A stretch of 64,000 bases of DNA from Acidobacteriota bacterium (GTDB taxonomy: Bacteria; Acidobacteriota; Terriglobia; Bryobacterales; Bryobacteraceae): contig JAPKYZ010000092.1 in NCBI GenBank assembly GCA_026394055.1, positions 1 through 64,000 of the forward strand. Direction: 5' to 3'. This document shows positions 1 through 11,450 of the stretch, piece by piece. A program made the position numbers and the translations under genes. The notes beneath the pieces were generated by a model that did no database searches, had not been told where the DNA came from, and worked only from the letters and a program-made list of their open reading frames with translations. Positions within the stretch are counted from its first letter, which is position 1; every line of letters starts with the position of its first letter.

Positions 1-630
1 GTTTAGCATGCCGCTGATTTCGCCAATGCGGACTTCGATGGAGACCGCCACCACGGCTTCGTTAGGGGCGAGAATCTGCAGCAACTGCGGTTCGGTCTCG
101 AAGCTATCGATCGAGAAGTCGATCGTCGCCACCTGGCGCCACGCTTCGCGCAGGTCGCGCAGGATGATGCGCATCACGCCATCGAGAATCGATTGCTCGA
201 TTTCGGTCACCTCGCGCTCCATCTTGACGGTGGAGACACTGGCCGAACCCAGCAGCATCTCCAGCACCGGGAACACGATGGCGGGGCTCAGCTCCAGTAG
301 GGCATTGTTGTCAAACTGGGCCATGTTCAACGAAACCATGCAGGTGGGGGAGGGGAGACACTGCAGAAATTCCATGAACGACAGCTGTTCCACCGAGACC
401 AGATTGACGATCACATAGGCGCGCAGGTAGGCCGAAAGGCTGGAAGCCAGGCTGCGGACAAAGTTTTCGTGCAGGATGTGGATGGAGCGCAGTTGCTCCT
501 TCGCTATGCGGTCCGGGCGTCTGAAATCATAGGGTTGTGCCCGCCGCGAGATGTCATCGGAGGCCCGCTGGGCCTGCAGGTTCCGGAAGACATTGTCGAT
601 TTCGTGCTGTGTAAGTAGGCGATCCGCCAT
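1..630 (-). CDS. fliM: Flagellar motor switch protein FliM, partial (C-terminus cut by the window edge)
   Basis: The reverse strand is open from an ATG at 630 to the left edge with no stop, giving 210 codons. The N-terminus (MADRLLTQHEIDNVF) is the FliM EIDNLL-type motif that binds phospho-CheY. It is followed by the FliM core, with recognisable stretches HILHENFVRSLASSLSAYLR and VFPVLEMLLG. FliM sits in the flagellar C-ring between FliG and FliN and sets the direction of rotation. Full-length FliM is about 330 residues, so the C-terminal SpoA/FliN-like domain lies outside the window. Two chemoreceptor genes nearby fit a motile organism. Identification is firm. Confidence 0.93.
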   Translation of the reverse strand, partial: MADRLLTQHEIDNVFRNLQAQRASDDISRRAQPYDFRRPDRIAKEQLRSIHILHENFVRSLASSLSAYLRAYVIVNLVSVEQLSFMEFLQCLPSPTCMVSLNMAQFDNNALLELSPAIVFPVLEMLLGSASVSTVKMEREVTEIEQSILDGVMRIILRDLREAWRQVATIDFSIDSFETEPQLLQILAPNEAVVAVSIEVRIGEISGMLN

Positions 631-736
631 GATTGTCCGCTTCCGGACTGATCGGCCTTCCGGGAGTACAGCTTTAGGCACCGCCCGGCCGCCCGGTGAT
701 GCTCCATTCGAGCGCGCCACGGTATCCTGAAAAGTA

Positions 737-2035
737 GTGAAGACCTTCACCATCAAGAACTTTGGCTGCCGGGCGTCGCAGGCCGACGGGGCGGCCATCG
801 CGGGTCAACTCACCGATTGCGGTCTGGCACCCACCCCGGAGGGGCCGGCCGATCTGGTGGTGCTGAATTCTTGCACGGTGACCGCGGCGGCCGATCAGGA
901 TCTCGAAAAGGCCGTCCGGCGTGCCCGCCGCGAGAACCCTGAGACTCGCATTCTGGTGACCGGCTGCTACGCCCAGCGCGACCCGGAACATCTGGCCGGC
1001 CTGGGGGGCGTCACGTGGGTGGTGGGCAACTCCCACAAGGACCGGATCGGCGAGATTCTCGCCCTGCCGCTCCCCGACGCGAGCTATCACGCGCAAATCC
1101 ACTTAAGCGACATCTTCGAGCGCCGCGAATTCTTCTCCGCCCCCATTGAAGAATCCGGTGAAGACCGCGCTCGCCCGAACTTGAAGATCCAGGACGGCTG
1201 CAACAACCGCTGTTCCTTCTGCATCATTCCGTCCGTCCGTGGCGCCAGCCGCAGCGCCGAGGCTGATTGGGTGCTCCACCAGGTCCGGGGCTTGAGCGAG
1301 CGCTACGCCGAGATCGTGCTGACCGGCGTCAACCTGGGCCGCTGGGGCCGGGAACATGGCGGAGGGCGTCAACTGGTCCAGCTGCTGCGGCGCCTGCTCG
1401 ATGAGACGCCGGTGCGGCGTCTGCGGTTGAGTTCGATTGAGCCCATGGATTGGACTGATGAGCTGATCGAGCTGGTGGCCACCTCCAGCCGCATCGCGCG
1501 GCACGTCCACGCTCCGCTGCAATCGGGCAGCGATGCCGTGTTGCGCCGGATGTTCCGCAAATACCGCCCCCGGCATTACCGGGATCGGATGATGCGCGCC
1601 TACCAGTTGATGCCCGATGCCGCTTTCGGTGCCGATGTGATGACGGGCTTTCCCGGTGAGACGGAGGCGGAGTTCCAAGAGAGTGCCGATTTCATCGCCT
1701 CTCTACCCTTCACCTATCTGCACGTCTTCACCTATTCCGAACGCCCCGGCACCCGCGCCGCTGCCGTACCCGATTCCGTGCCTTGGGATGTGCGCAAGGA
1801 CCGGACGCGCCGCCTGCGCGAGTTGAGTGAACAGAAAGCCCAGGCTTTCCGGCGCCGTCTGCTGGGGAAGACGCTGAGTGTGGTCACACTGGGCGGCCGC
1901 CGGGCGGTCTCCTCCAATTTCGTCACCGTGGACCTGGGCGCCCCCATGGATGCCCAACAGATCCGCCCGGCCACCGTGCTGGGAATGGACTCCACCGGCA
2001 TGATGACCGTCCTGCCACCCATCCTTGCCAGCTGA
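737..2035 (+). CDS. mtaB: tRNA (N6-threonylcarbamoyladenosine-37-C2)-methylthiotransferase, MtaB type
   Basis: 432-residue radical-SAM methylthiotransferase. The N-terminal UPF0004 domain carries the three cysteines for one [4Fe-4S] cluster (Cys11, Cys46, Cys77). The radical-SAM CxxxCxxC motif is Cys155-Cys159-Cys162 in [14 protein letters not shown]. The spacing and sequence resemble MtaB (thiomethylation of t6A37) more than MiaB or RimO, but the subfamily call is by eye. A short C-terminal TRAM-like segment follows. The start is a GTG at 737, which places the conserved GCRASQAD at the expected distance from the N-terminus. It lies divergent from fliM across about 106 bp. Confidence 0.85.
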   Translation: MKTFTIKNFGCRASQADGAAIAGQLTDCGLAPTPEGPADLVVLNSCTVTAAADQDLEKAVRRARRENPETRILVTGCYAQRDPEHLAGLGGVTWVVGNSHKDRIGEILALPLPDASYHAQIHLSDIFERREFFSAPIEESGEDRARPNLKIQDGCNNRCSFCIIPSVRGASRSAEADWVLHQVRGLSERYAEIVLTGVNLGRWGREHGGGRQLVQLLRRLLDETPVRRLRLSSIEPMDWTDELIELVATSSRIARHVHAPLQSGSDAVLRRMFRKYRPRHYRDRMMRAYQLMPDAAFGADVMTGFPGETEAEFQESADFIASLPFTYLHVFTYSERPGTRAAAVPDSVPWDVRKDRTRRLRELSEQKAQAFRRRLLGKTLSVVTLGGRRAVSSNFVTVDLGAPMDAQQIRPATVLGMDSTGMMTVLPPILAS

Positions 2036-2063
2036 TACCCGCACTTGGGGTCTCATTTTTTCG

Positions 2064-2090
2064 TCCAGCATTTGCAAGACACGCCGATAA
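2064..2090 (+). promoter_or_regulatory. Candidate FliA (sigma-28) promoter for the chemoreceptor at 2143
   Basis: GCCGATAA at 2083-2090 is an exact match to the enterobacterial sigma-28 -10 element. The -35 position 15 bp upstream reads TCCA instead of TAAA, so only half of that element matches. It lies about 50 bp upstream of the chemoreceptor start. A second chemoreceptor in this window has a similar element. Confidence 0.45.
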
Positions 2091-2142
2091 GACGTTCGTT
2101 GGTGGTTTCGGAATACGTTTAGCTGAACGGGAACACGCGCCG

Positions 2143-3582
2143 ATGAAGCTGGTGCAAAAACTCTATTTGATCTCCGGATTGTCGATCGCCTTGGCGGCCA
2201 CCGTAGCTGGTTACCTGGCCACCCAACACCTCGCTCGTGAGAGTGAAACGCGATCGTTGACCAGCACCCAATCCCAGTACGGCTTGACCGCGAGAGAGTT
2301 AGCCGCCGCGTTCCGGAAGAAGTTGAGCGAATGGCGGGCGGCGCTAAGCCCCAGTGATCACCCCACTGAAATGAAAAAGCGCGCGGACGCTCTCCGCGAA
2401 GAGGCCCAACTGGCGCAGTCCCTCAGCCAGGAGGCGAAACGCCAGCCGGCGGATCGCGTGACCAACGGCACGATGCGGCGGGCACTGGAGGCGCAAGAAA
2501 AGTTGGCGGCCAACTACGACGCGACGCTCGACCTAGCTTTGCGCAGCCACGCCCAATACGCCACGGTAGCGGATCACGCCATTCGAGAGGGCGCCCAGGC
2601 GGCGGACCAGATCCTGACCCGCGCCGTGGAACCGATGGTGTCCGGTGTCGAGCAGGCGCTGGACCATCAGAACCGGGAGGCCGTCTATTCGCTGCGACGG
2701 GCGGTGGGCCTCTTGCTGGGAGGCGCGGCGGTGGTGGCCATCTGGCTGGCAGCCCTGTCCGGGCAGCTCTCCCGGAATCTCCGGCGGATTCGCGCGCACC
2801 TGCGGGCAACGGCAGGCTCCGTGGCACGGGCCGCGGCGAAGGTGGCCTCCCGCAACCAGGAGCTATCCGACGCCAGCCGCCACCAGCGCGAAGGCATCGA
2901 GAAGTTCTCCGCCGCCCGTCGGGCTCTCAGCCTTGGTGCGGGCCGCCTGTCGGAAAAGACGTTGGCCGCCGCCGCCGCCGCGGGCAGCTCACAGCAACGC
3001 CTGGCAGCGGCGCAACCGCAACTGGAGGCCATGGTGGCGGCCATCGAAGGTCTGAGTTCGCACACCGGCCAGATTGCCAAGGTCATTCGCGTGATCGACG
3101 GCATCGCTTTTCAAACCAACATTCTGGCTCTGAATGCCGCAGTGGAAGCGGCGCGCGCGGGGGAGTCGGGCTTGGGGTTCGGTGTCGTGGCCGATGAGGT
3201 CCGGACACTGGCGCGGCGCTGTGCCGAAGCAGCGCGGGACTCCGCCGCCCTACTGGAAGAATCCTCCGCCAGATCGCGGGAGGGCCAGCGTTGCGTGGAA
3301 CAGGTGGTCGCAGCCTTTCGCGAACTCGCCGCGGAGTCTGGCACCATCGAGACTCTGACCAGTGAAGTAAAGGCGGGTGAGGACCGCCAGTCCCGGGGCA
3401 TCGCCTGGTTGGGCCACGCTCTGGACACCCTCAGCCAAGCGCTGGGGAACGCAGGCCCGGTTGACCCGGAGGCAGCGGAGCCCGCCGCGGAATTGGCCCA
3501 GGAAGCCACCGCTCTTGAAGCCATCACCCAGCAGTTGGACCTGCTGGCCGGTGCCAGCCAGACGCACGTGTCGACGCTCTGA
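2143..3582 (+). CDS. Methyl-accepting chemotaxis protein
   Basis: 479 residues. The N-terminal membrane segment is at about 7-25, followed by a helical periplasmic region to about 185 and a second membrane segment at about 187-206. The cytoplasmic part is a signalling coiled coil. The highly conserved hairpin tip that contacts CheA/CheW is clear ([20 protein letters not shown], followed by a [12 protein letters not shown] stretch). No recognised ligand domain (Cache, PAS) is apparent, and the periplasmic part looks like a short four-helix bundle. There is no C-terminal pentapeptide for CheR binding. It is a sensory receptor feeding the flagellar pathway and is probably expressed with late flagellar genes from the FliA-like site just upstream. 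Confidence 0.88.
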   Translation: MKLVQKLYLISGLSIALAATVAGYLATQHLARESETRSLTSTQSQYGLTARELAAAFRKKLSEWRAALSPSDHPTEMKKRADALREEAQLAQSLSQEAKRQPADRVTNGTMRRALEAQEKLAANYDATLDLALRSHAQYATVADHAIREGAQAADQILTRAVEPMVSGVEQALDHQNREAVYSLRRAVGLLLGGAAVVAIWLAALSGQLSRNLRRIRAHLRATAGSVARAAAKVASRNQELSDASRHQREGIEKFSAARRALSLGAGRLSEKTLAAAAAAGSSQQRLAAAQPQLEAMVAAIEGLSSHTGQIAKVIRVIDGIAFQTNILALNAAVEAARAGESGLGFGVVADEVRTLARRCAEAARDSAALLEESSARSREGQRCVEQVVAAFRELAAESGTIETLTSEVKAGEDRQSRGIAWLGHALDTLSQALGNAGPVDPEAAEPAAELAQEATALEAITQQLDLLAGASQTHVSTL

Positions 3583-3674
3583 TCATCGACGTTCCACCGG
3601 CCGCTACATCCGGCATGGGCGAGCGCGGGCGGTGCCGGAATGGCCGCTCTGCATGGGATACTGAAGCGAATCCC

Positions 3675-5183
3675 ATGAGCTCCCTCAATCGCCGCCAGAT
3701 CTTCCGCCTCGGCGCCTCGGCCGCCGCCGCTCCTGCCTTTCTCCAGGCCCAATCCAAGGAACCCCGCAGCATCATCTACATGGTGGCGGACGGCATGAGC
3801 CCCGGCGTCATTCCGCTGGCGGAACAGTTTTCCAAACTCGTCCGCGGGCGGGGCACGGTGTGGAATCAACTGCTCACCAAACCGGGGATCACGCGTGGCT
3901 TCATGGACATGGCGTCGCTCAACTCCATGGTGACGGACTCCTCGGCGGCGTCTTCCAGCTGGGGCTCCGGGTCGCGGATTTTCAATGCGATGCTGAACGT
4001 CCTGCCTGATGGGACCAAGCTGACGCCGATCGGGACGCTAGCCCGGGAGAAGGCCAAGCGCCGCATCGGACTCGTCACCACGGCCACCGTCACGCATGCC
4101 ACCCCGGCGGGCTTTGCGGCGGTTTCGTCGCGCCGCGATGATGAAGATCTGATCGCGACGCAGTACCTGGATAACGTCGATGTCGTGCTCGGCGGTGGCA
4201 AGCGTTTCTTTGACGCCTCCAAGCGCAAAGATAAGCGCGACCTGGCCGGCGATTTCGCCAAGGCCGGCTACAAAGTCAGCTACCTGCGCGAGGACTTGAA
4301 GTCTGCTCCGGGGGCGAAGCTGCTGGGGCTCTACGACGACAGCCATGTGCAGTACGTGGTGGACCAACGCTCTGACAAAAAGATGCAGCGCGAGATTCCC
4401 AGCTTGGCCGAGATGGCCCAGGCGGCGCTGACCGCGCTCGATGCCGCGCCGAATGGCTTCCTGCTGCAGATTGAAGGCGCTCGGGTGGACCATGCCGCGC
4501 ACGCCAACGACGCGGCCGGTCTGTTGTGGGAACAGTTGGCGTTTGATGATGCCATCCAGGTCGTGCTCGATTACTGCCAGAAGCGGCCGGACACGCTGGT
4601 GGTGATCACCTCCGACCACGGCAACGCCAATCCAGGCCTGTTCGGCGTCGGTAAGGAGTATGAGCATTCCAACCAGGCGTTCGAGTTACTCACTAAGGCG
4701 AAGTACTCCTACACCACCATCACCCGGCGGCTCGGCAATGCGGTGGAGTACAAGGGTCTAACCACCAATGCCCAGCGCGGCATCATCAAGCCCAACGCTG
4801 ACCTGGTGCACCAAGTCCTCGAAGACGACCTTGGCCTAAAGATCAGTGAAGACGAAGCGCGCCTGCTGCGGACGGCCATCAGCCGCGGCCAGTTTGTCTG
4901 CGTCAACAAACAATTGGACAATGTCCCGGGCGTGTTGGGTCAAGTAATTGGCAACCATACCGGCATTGGCTGGGTGGGTACCACCCACACCTCCGACTAC
5001 ACCATCTCCACCGCCTTCGGCCCGGGCTCCGAGCTATTCGCCGGGTTGATCCGGAATACTGATGTGTTTGTGAAGCTGACGGGATTGCTGGGTATCTCGT
5101 TTAAGAATCCGACGATGGATGCTCAGAAAGCGATGCAGTACGTGGCCTCCGTGCCGCGGCGGGAGCGGGTGGACTGGGCGTAG
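3675..5183 (+). CDS. Alkaline phosphatase (PhoA superfamily), Tat-exported
   Basis: 502 residues from the ATG at 3675. An in-frame upstream extension to 3615 is possible, but the Tat-type signal (NRRQIFRLGASAAAAPAFL) begins right after this ATG. Metal and catalytic residues of the alkaline phosphatase family are visible: Asp39 in MVADGMS, the nucleophile region TDSSAASSSWGSG (Ser89 is the likely phosphoserine), HATPAGFAAV, IEGARVDHAAHAND, TSDHGNANPG and a late HTSDYT histidine. It probably hydrolyses phosphomonoesters outside the cytoplasm. The gene follows the chemoreceptor by 92 bp and could be read through from it. Confidence 0.88.
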   Translation: MSSLNRRQIFRLGASAAAAPAFLQAQSKEPRSIIYMVADGMSPGVIPLAEQFSKLVRGRGTVWNQLLTKPGITRGFMDMASLNSMVTDSSAASSSWGSGSRIFNAMLNVLPDGTKLTPIGTLAREKAKRRIGLVTTATVTHATPAGFAAVSSRRDDEDLIATQYLDNVDVVLGGGKRFFDASKRKDKRDLAGDFAKAGYKVSYLREDLKSAPGAKLLGLYDDSHVQYVVDQRSDKKMQREIPSLAEMAQAALTALDAAPNGFLLQIEGARVDHAAHANDAAGLLWEQLAFDDAIQVVLDYCQKRPDTLVVITSDHGNANPGLFGVGKEYEHSNQAFELLTKAKYSYTTITRRLGNAVEYKGLTTNAQRGIIKPNADLVHQVLEDDLGLKISEDEARLLRTAISRGQFVCVNKQLDNVPGVLGQVIGNHTGIGWVGTTHTSDYTISTAFGPGSELFAGLIRNTDVFVKLTGLLGISFKNPTMDAQKAMQYVASVPRRERVDWA

Positions 5184-5191
5184 GATGGGAT

Positions 5192-5455
5192 ATGGTAGAC
5201 ATCAAGCAAGCGGTTGAGATAGCGACGAAGTACTTTGTTGATATAACCGGGCCTTCAGATCGTGTGCGGGTGGAGGAAACTGAAGCGGGAACCGAGGGGG
5301 ACCGTGGTGTCTGGCGAATTACCCTGAGTCGCCCTAACTCAGAGGTATTTGAGTTTGTACGGGGTCGGCCCGCGCGTGACTATAAACTGCTCCTGGTGGA
5401 TCGAGACTCGGGTGAGGTGATTTCCATGAAGATCCGGGAATTGGCGGGTGTCTAG
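5192..5455 (+). CDS. Small hypothetical protein paired with the PIN-domain gene
   Basis: 87 residues, acidic and soluble, with no signal peptide or membrane segment. The alternating pattern (RVRVEETEAG, GVWRITLSRP, DYKLLLVDRDSGEVISMKIR) suggests a small beta-rich fold, loosely like PepSY-type modules. A purine-rich stretch (AGGATGGGAT) precedes the ATG. The stop overlaps the start of the next gene by 8 bp, so the two are almost certainly co-translated. An antitoxin or accessory role is possible but unproven. It does not resemble the usual DNA-binding antitoxins. Confidence 0.6.
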   Translation: MVDIKQAVEIATKYFVDITGPSDRVRVEETEAGTEGDRGVWRITLSRPNSEVFEFVRGRPARDYKLLLVDRDSGEVISMKIRELAGV

Positions 5456-5951
5456 CTGGCTGGACTCGACGGTGGCACGCAACCGCCGCCGCGGCGTGCT
5501 GGTCGATACCAACTTTTTACTGCTCCTTTTCCAGGGATGGCTTCGGTCAGACCTGATCGGTGCTGGTAGGACAAGCGGCACGACTGAGTCTGACTTTGAG
5601 TACGCCGCACAGATCCTGCATCAATTCCACACTCTCATCACCACGCCTCACATTCTGACTGAGGTCAGTAACCTGTCAAAGCAGTTGCGCGGGTTCGATG
5701 TAGAGGACTTCAACGAAGAGTTTGCTCGCCGCGTTCCCCAATGGCTGGAGGTTCACGTGGAAGCGAAGAGCGCAATTGGCGCGGATGGCTTTGAATATTT
5801 CAGCCTGCCGGACACGGCCTTCAAGATTGTGGCCATGGATCGACGCCCGCTAGTACTATCTTGGGATGGTCCGTTGGCTAGGCAGCTTGACGAAGCTGGC
5901 GTGGATGTGGTCACGCTCGGTAGGTTGCGCACTGCGATGGACAGTGACTAG
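5448..5951 (+). CDS. PIN-like domain protein (putative ribonuclease)
   Basis: 167 residues from a GTG at 5448. The N-terminal GVLVDTNFLLLLFQG matches the first PIN motif, with Asp as a metal ligand. LPDTAFKIVA and LVLSWDGPLARQLDEAGVDVV fit the later acidic positions and the closing strand. PIN domains cut RNA with Mg2+ or Mn2+ and are often toxin components. The protein is longer than classic VapC (about 130 residues) and its partner is not a VapB-like protein. The gene overlaps the 87-residue gene upstream by 8 bp and the stop codon of nuoM on the other strand by 4 bp. Confidence 0.65.
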   Translation: MSSWLDSTVARNRRRGVLVDTNFLLLLFQGWLRSDLIGAGRTSGTTESDFEYAAQILHQFHTLITTPHILTEVSNLSKQLRGFDVEDFNEEFARRVPQWLEVHVEAKSAIGADGFEYFSLPDTAFKIVAMDRRPLVLSWDGPLARQLDEAGVDVVTLGRLRTAMDSD

Positions 5952-7362
5952 CGGCCCAGCCCCTTCAACACAACCTCGGCCACGGGCTCCAGCAACCGGA
6001 AAAACGGCCCCGGCACCACACCCAGCAATACCGTGAGCACGGCCAGCGGCACCATCGCCACCATTTCCGTCGCGTTCAGATCCGCCAGCTGCTCACGCGG
6101 TTCGCCCAGCATGGTGCGTTGGTAGAGCCACAGCAAGTAAGCTGCGCCCAGCGCCACGCCTACCACTAAGGCCACCGCCCAGCCTGTCGAAACTCCCGCG
6201 ACGCCGCGGAGGATGGTGAATTCGCCTACAAAGCCGTTCAAGGGCGGCATGCCCATGGAGCCCAAAATGGCAATCAGGAACAGCACGCCCAGGCGGGGCA
6301 TGCTGCGGAGGAGGCCGCTGTAGCGGGCGATCTCACGGGTGTGCGTGCGGTCATAGGCAGCGCCAATGACCAGGAACAGCAGGCCCGTGGTGACGGCGTG
6401 ATTGATCTGCTGCAGCATGGAGCCGACAAGGCCGTCACGGGTCATCACAAACAGGACCAGCGTGCAGAAGCCCATGTGGCTGACGGAAGAGTAGGCGATC
6501 AGGCGCTTCCAATCCTGCTGCATCAAGCAGACCAGGCCGCCATAAATGATCGCGACCACGGAGGCGACACAGAGGCCCGTCAGGACAGCTGGAGACGGCG
6601 GCGCCAGGGGCAGGGCAAAGCGCGTCAACCCGTAGAGGCCCATCTTCAGCAGGACACCGGCCAGGATCACGGAGCCCGCTGTGGGCGCCTCCGTGTGCGC
6701 ATCCGGCAACCAGGTGTGGACCGGAATCATCGGCACCTTCACCGCAAAGCCCGCCAGAAAGGCCCAGAACACCCACTCGCCGCCGGGCTGCCGGAGCAGC
6801 TCGAAGTAATCGAACGTCCCACCGTTGAGCCGCAGCGCCAGAATGCCGATCAGCATCAACACGCTGCCCAGATTGGTGTAGATCAAGAACTTCATCGACG
6901 CGTAAGCGCGGTTGGTGCCGCCCCACACGGCGATGATCAGATACATCGGGATCAGCGTCAGTTCCCAGAACAGGAAGAACAGCAACAGGTCGAGCGAGAT
7001 GAAGACGCCCGTCATCGCGGCCAGCAGCACCAGCATGGCGGCATAGTATTCCTTGAGCCGCTCGGTAATGGAGGTGCAGGCGACCAAAGCCACCAGCGTC
7101 ACCAGCGAAGTCATCACCACCAGCAGCAGCGAATAGCCATCGACACCCACCAGATACTGCGCCCCGAAAGAAGGAATCCAGGGGAGCCGCTCTAGAAACC
7201 CGAATCCGCGCAAAGCCGCCTCCGGCTGAAAGCGGCGCAGGTGATCGACGGCGATTGCGCCATGGGCGGCCGTGGTGAAAAGGGCGACAGCTCGGGCCCA
7301 GCGGCTGGGCAAGGCGAGCAAAAGAATTAGCCCCGCCAGGGGCACAAGCAGAAGAAGGGTCA

Positions 7363-7363
<1 letters not shown>
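5948..7363 (-). CDS. nuoM: NADH-quinone oxidoreductase subunit M-like protein
   Basis: 471 residues with about 14 predicted membrane segments. Signatures of the NuoM/MrpD antiporter-like subunits are plain: FFLFWELTLIPMYLIIAVWG (essential Glu), ASMKFLIYTNLGSVLMLIGI, and PVHTWLPDAHTEAPTAGSVI with LLKMGLYGLTRF (channel Lys). It would translocate protons in complex I. It is not next to nuoL or nuoN here. Its ATG overlaps the stop of the NtrX-like regulator (TAATG), so it appears to be the last gene of a two-component operon. It may be a second, orphan copy or part of a split complex I locus. Confidence 0.88.
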
Positions 7364-8723
<1,360 letters not shown>

Positions 8724-8727
<4 letters not shown>

Positions 8728-10823
8728 CCCACCGCCTCCTGCGTCCGGGACGGCGCCAGAGCCGGAATCTCCGCCGAGGTGGTCACCGGAATCTCCACCA
8801 CAAACCGCGTGCCTGACGGCACGTTGTCATCCACCCGAATCTGCGCGCGATGCTCCGTCAAAATCTGGCTGACAATGGCCAGCCCCAGCCCGGTGCCACG
8901 CCCTTTGGTGGAGAAGTAGGGCAGGAAGAGCTTTTCCCGGTCCTCCTTGCTGACGCCGCGGCCGGTGTCTGAAACCGTTAGCTCAATCACGTCCGGCGTC
9001 GCCAACTGGGTGGCGATGTAGAGCCGCTTCAGCGGCACATCCTGCATCGCCTCCGCGGCGTTGTCCACCAGATTGACGATCACCCGCTTGAACTGCTCCG
9101 GATCGACATTGACGCTCGGCAGGGCGGCGCCCAAGGAGCGATAAACCTCGATCCCTTCCAGGCGCCCTTCAAAGACGGCCAGCGCGTGCTTCACCAGCTC
9201 ATTGATGTCGCTCGGCACCGGAAACGCCACTGGGAAGCGCGAGAACTGGCTGAACTCATCCACCAGCGTGCGCACACTCTCCACCTCTTGCGAGATCGTG
9301 CTGGAGCATTCGCGGATGATGCGGAGCGTCTCCGGAGCGCCCGTAACTTTGTCCAGCTGCCGCGCTAGCCGTTCAGCGCACAGGGCGATGGGGGTCAGCG
9401 GATTCTTGATCTCATGCGCGACGCGGCGAGCCACTTCCTGCCAGGCGGCGGTTTTCTGCGCGCGGAGCAGCTCGCTCGTGTCTTCCAGCACCACGATGTA
9501 GCCAGAGGCGGAGTTCTCTTCGAGCGACGAGACCACCGCGGCTAAGTGCACCGTTTGCCGGTCCCGCGCAATTTCCAGCTGCTGCGAGGCAATGCCGGTG
9601 CGGCGGGCGCGCTTCATCAGATAGCGGATTTCAATGGCATCGTCGGGTGACAACAGATCATCAATGCGAACGGCTTGATCGACCAAGGCCGCCGGGAAGA
9701 TGGTCCGCAGTGCGCGGTTCACCTTCAAGATGCGCCCATCAGGAGCCAGCGAAATGACGCCGGTGGGAATGTTTTCGAGAATCGCTTCGGTAAAGCGGCG
9801 GCGGCGTTCCAGCTCGCGCTCATTCGATTCCAGATCCTGCGTCATCTCGTTGAACGCGCGCACCAGCGCCGCCAGTTCATCGATCGCCGGCGTCTGGACC
9901 CGGTACGCCAAGTTGCCGCCGCGGACCTCACGGGCCGCGCTCAGCAGTGCCGAGATGGGCACCGAAATCTGTTTCGACATCAGCAGCGCCGTCCAGGTGG
10001 CGACAAACAGGATGAAGAGCGTGATCAAGGTCAGCAGCAGGATGTAGAACGTGCGTATGTCCTTGCGACGGCGGGCCAGCGTCTCAAAGTCCTCAATCGA
10101 CTTCAAAATCGCATTCTGCTTCCGCACCAGATCGAGCGGGACGGCGCTGCGCAAGCTCAACCGGCTGGCAGGTAGACCTTCGGCGTCCGCCAGCATGGCT
10201 GTGGCAGAAACCGTCTCGTTCGACGCCTTCGCCAGCGGCACGCAGAGCGGTACCCGTGCGTCGTCGCCGCGGATCAGCGTCGCCTCAACAATGCCATTCT
10301 CGCGGCACAGCCGCTGAATTTCGGTACGGGAGGCCTGATCGTCACGCGCCAACGCCTGCACGGCCGCCACCGAGGCCAGCCAGCGCGCTTGGGCGTCAGC
10401 TTTAGCTTGCATCTCGTTTTTGAAACTGGTGGCGACGTCCTGCAGGTCCAGCCGGATCTCTTCGGCGGGCCGCGAGAACCAGCGCAGCAGGTTGAAGTTC
10501 AGCACCTGGACGCTGAACAGCACCAGGAACAGGACGGGCAGAAAGCTCAACGCCAGCGCGCCCACCACCAGCTTGGTCCGCATGCGCGAGCCTTCGCGAT
10601 TGCTCTGCCGGTCGATGTAGAGCTTCAGCCCGGTCCGGAACAGCATGAAGCCCAAAATCACGGTCAGCACGAAGACCAGTGACTGGACCGCCCAGTACAA
10701 AAAGATCTGGCTCAGGCTCTCCGGATCAAACGATCCCGTGGAGAACGACCCCTGCCAAACGACAAAGGTGACGCACAGGACCAGGAGCAGGGCGGCTGCG
10801 CCATAGAGGAGGCGTTGTTTCAT
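8724..10823 (-). CDS. NtrY-like membrane histidine kinase
   Basis: 699 residues. N-terminal membrane helices (about 5-25, 40-62, 85-110) precede an extracytoplasmic sensor region. A further membrane helix follows at about 258-280, then HAMP, PAS (FTEAILENIPTGVISLAPDG), HisKA with phospho-acceptor His470 in VAHEIKNPLTP, and a HATPase domain with N, G1 and G2 boxes (NLVDNAAEAM, DTGRGV, GRGTGLGLAI). The layout matches NtrY, which senses the cell envelope or redox state in other bacteria. It overlaps the NtrX-like regulator gene by 4 bp and is the first gene of the kinase-regulator-nuoM unit. Confidence 0.88.
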
Positions 10824-10895
10824 GCGTCTACTTCAGCCTACACAAAGCGCGGCAACGAAGTATGCCCACCCGCTTGTGCCCGGGCGAGATGCCGG

Positions 10896-11285
10896 CTACT
10901 GGGCGGGCCGGGCGATCAGCAGAAACACCGGCTGGTCCACCAGACGCGGCTTCAGGCCGCCCGTCAGAATGCGCAGTTGATAGCGCCCCAGCGGCGCCGC
11001 TTCCGGCACTTGAAACACCAACTGGGTCGCGCTTTGCCGGATGATCGTGGCGGTCACTTCCTGGCTGCCGTTGACAAGCGTCAGCGCCATGGCCGACCGG
11101 CGGTCCAGAAAGTCTCCGGTGGCCGTGACGGCTTCGCCCGAGTTGGCATAGCAGCGGTCGAGCAGACGGATCACCGGCAGCGGCGCTTCCGGCCCATCAC
11201 CGCGAGCAACGATCGGAAACAGCAACACCAGCGCGGCCAACGCCAAAGCGATCCAAAGCCAGTGGCTATCTTGGATGCGGGTCAT
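10896..11285 (-). CDS. Small membrane-anchored IPT/TIG-like protein
   Basis: 129 residues from the ATG at 11285, supported by a good ribosome binding site (GGGAGG nine bases upstream). A longer frame to 11399 is open but has no such site. One N-terminal membrane segment (about 8-27) is followed by a single beta-sandwich domain. The sequence (YANSGEAVTATGDFL, GRYQLRILTGG) resembles IPT/TIG domains. It is probably anchored with the domain outside the membrane. Function unknown. It lies 72 bp upstream of the kinase gene on the same strand. Confidence 0.65.
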   Translation of the reverse strand: MTRIQDSHWLWIALALAALVLLFPIVARGDGPEAPLPVIRLLDRCYANSGEAVTATGDFLDRRSAMALTLVNGSQEVTATIIRQSATQLVFQVPEAAPLGRYQLRILTGGLKPRLVDQPVFLLIARPAQ

Positions 11286-11450
11286 GGTTTGATACCTCCC
11301 GCTGTTGATCAATGCAAACCAAGGGCCATATGAAACTCTTTTGGTTTCAACGCCAAGCTGTGACCGGTGGGTGAGATTGCGCGCCCTGCGGTGGGGCAAC
11401 CGCCGCTATCGGCGAGCCTGCCCCCCAATTGAGCGATCACGGGCGATGGC

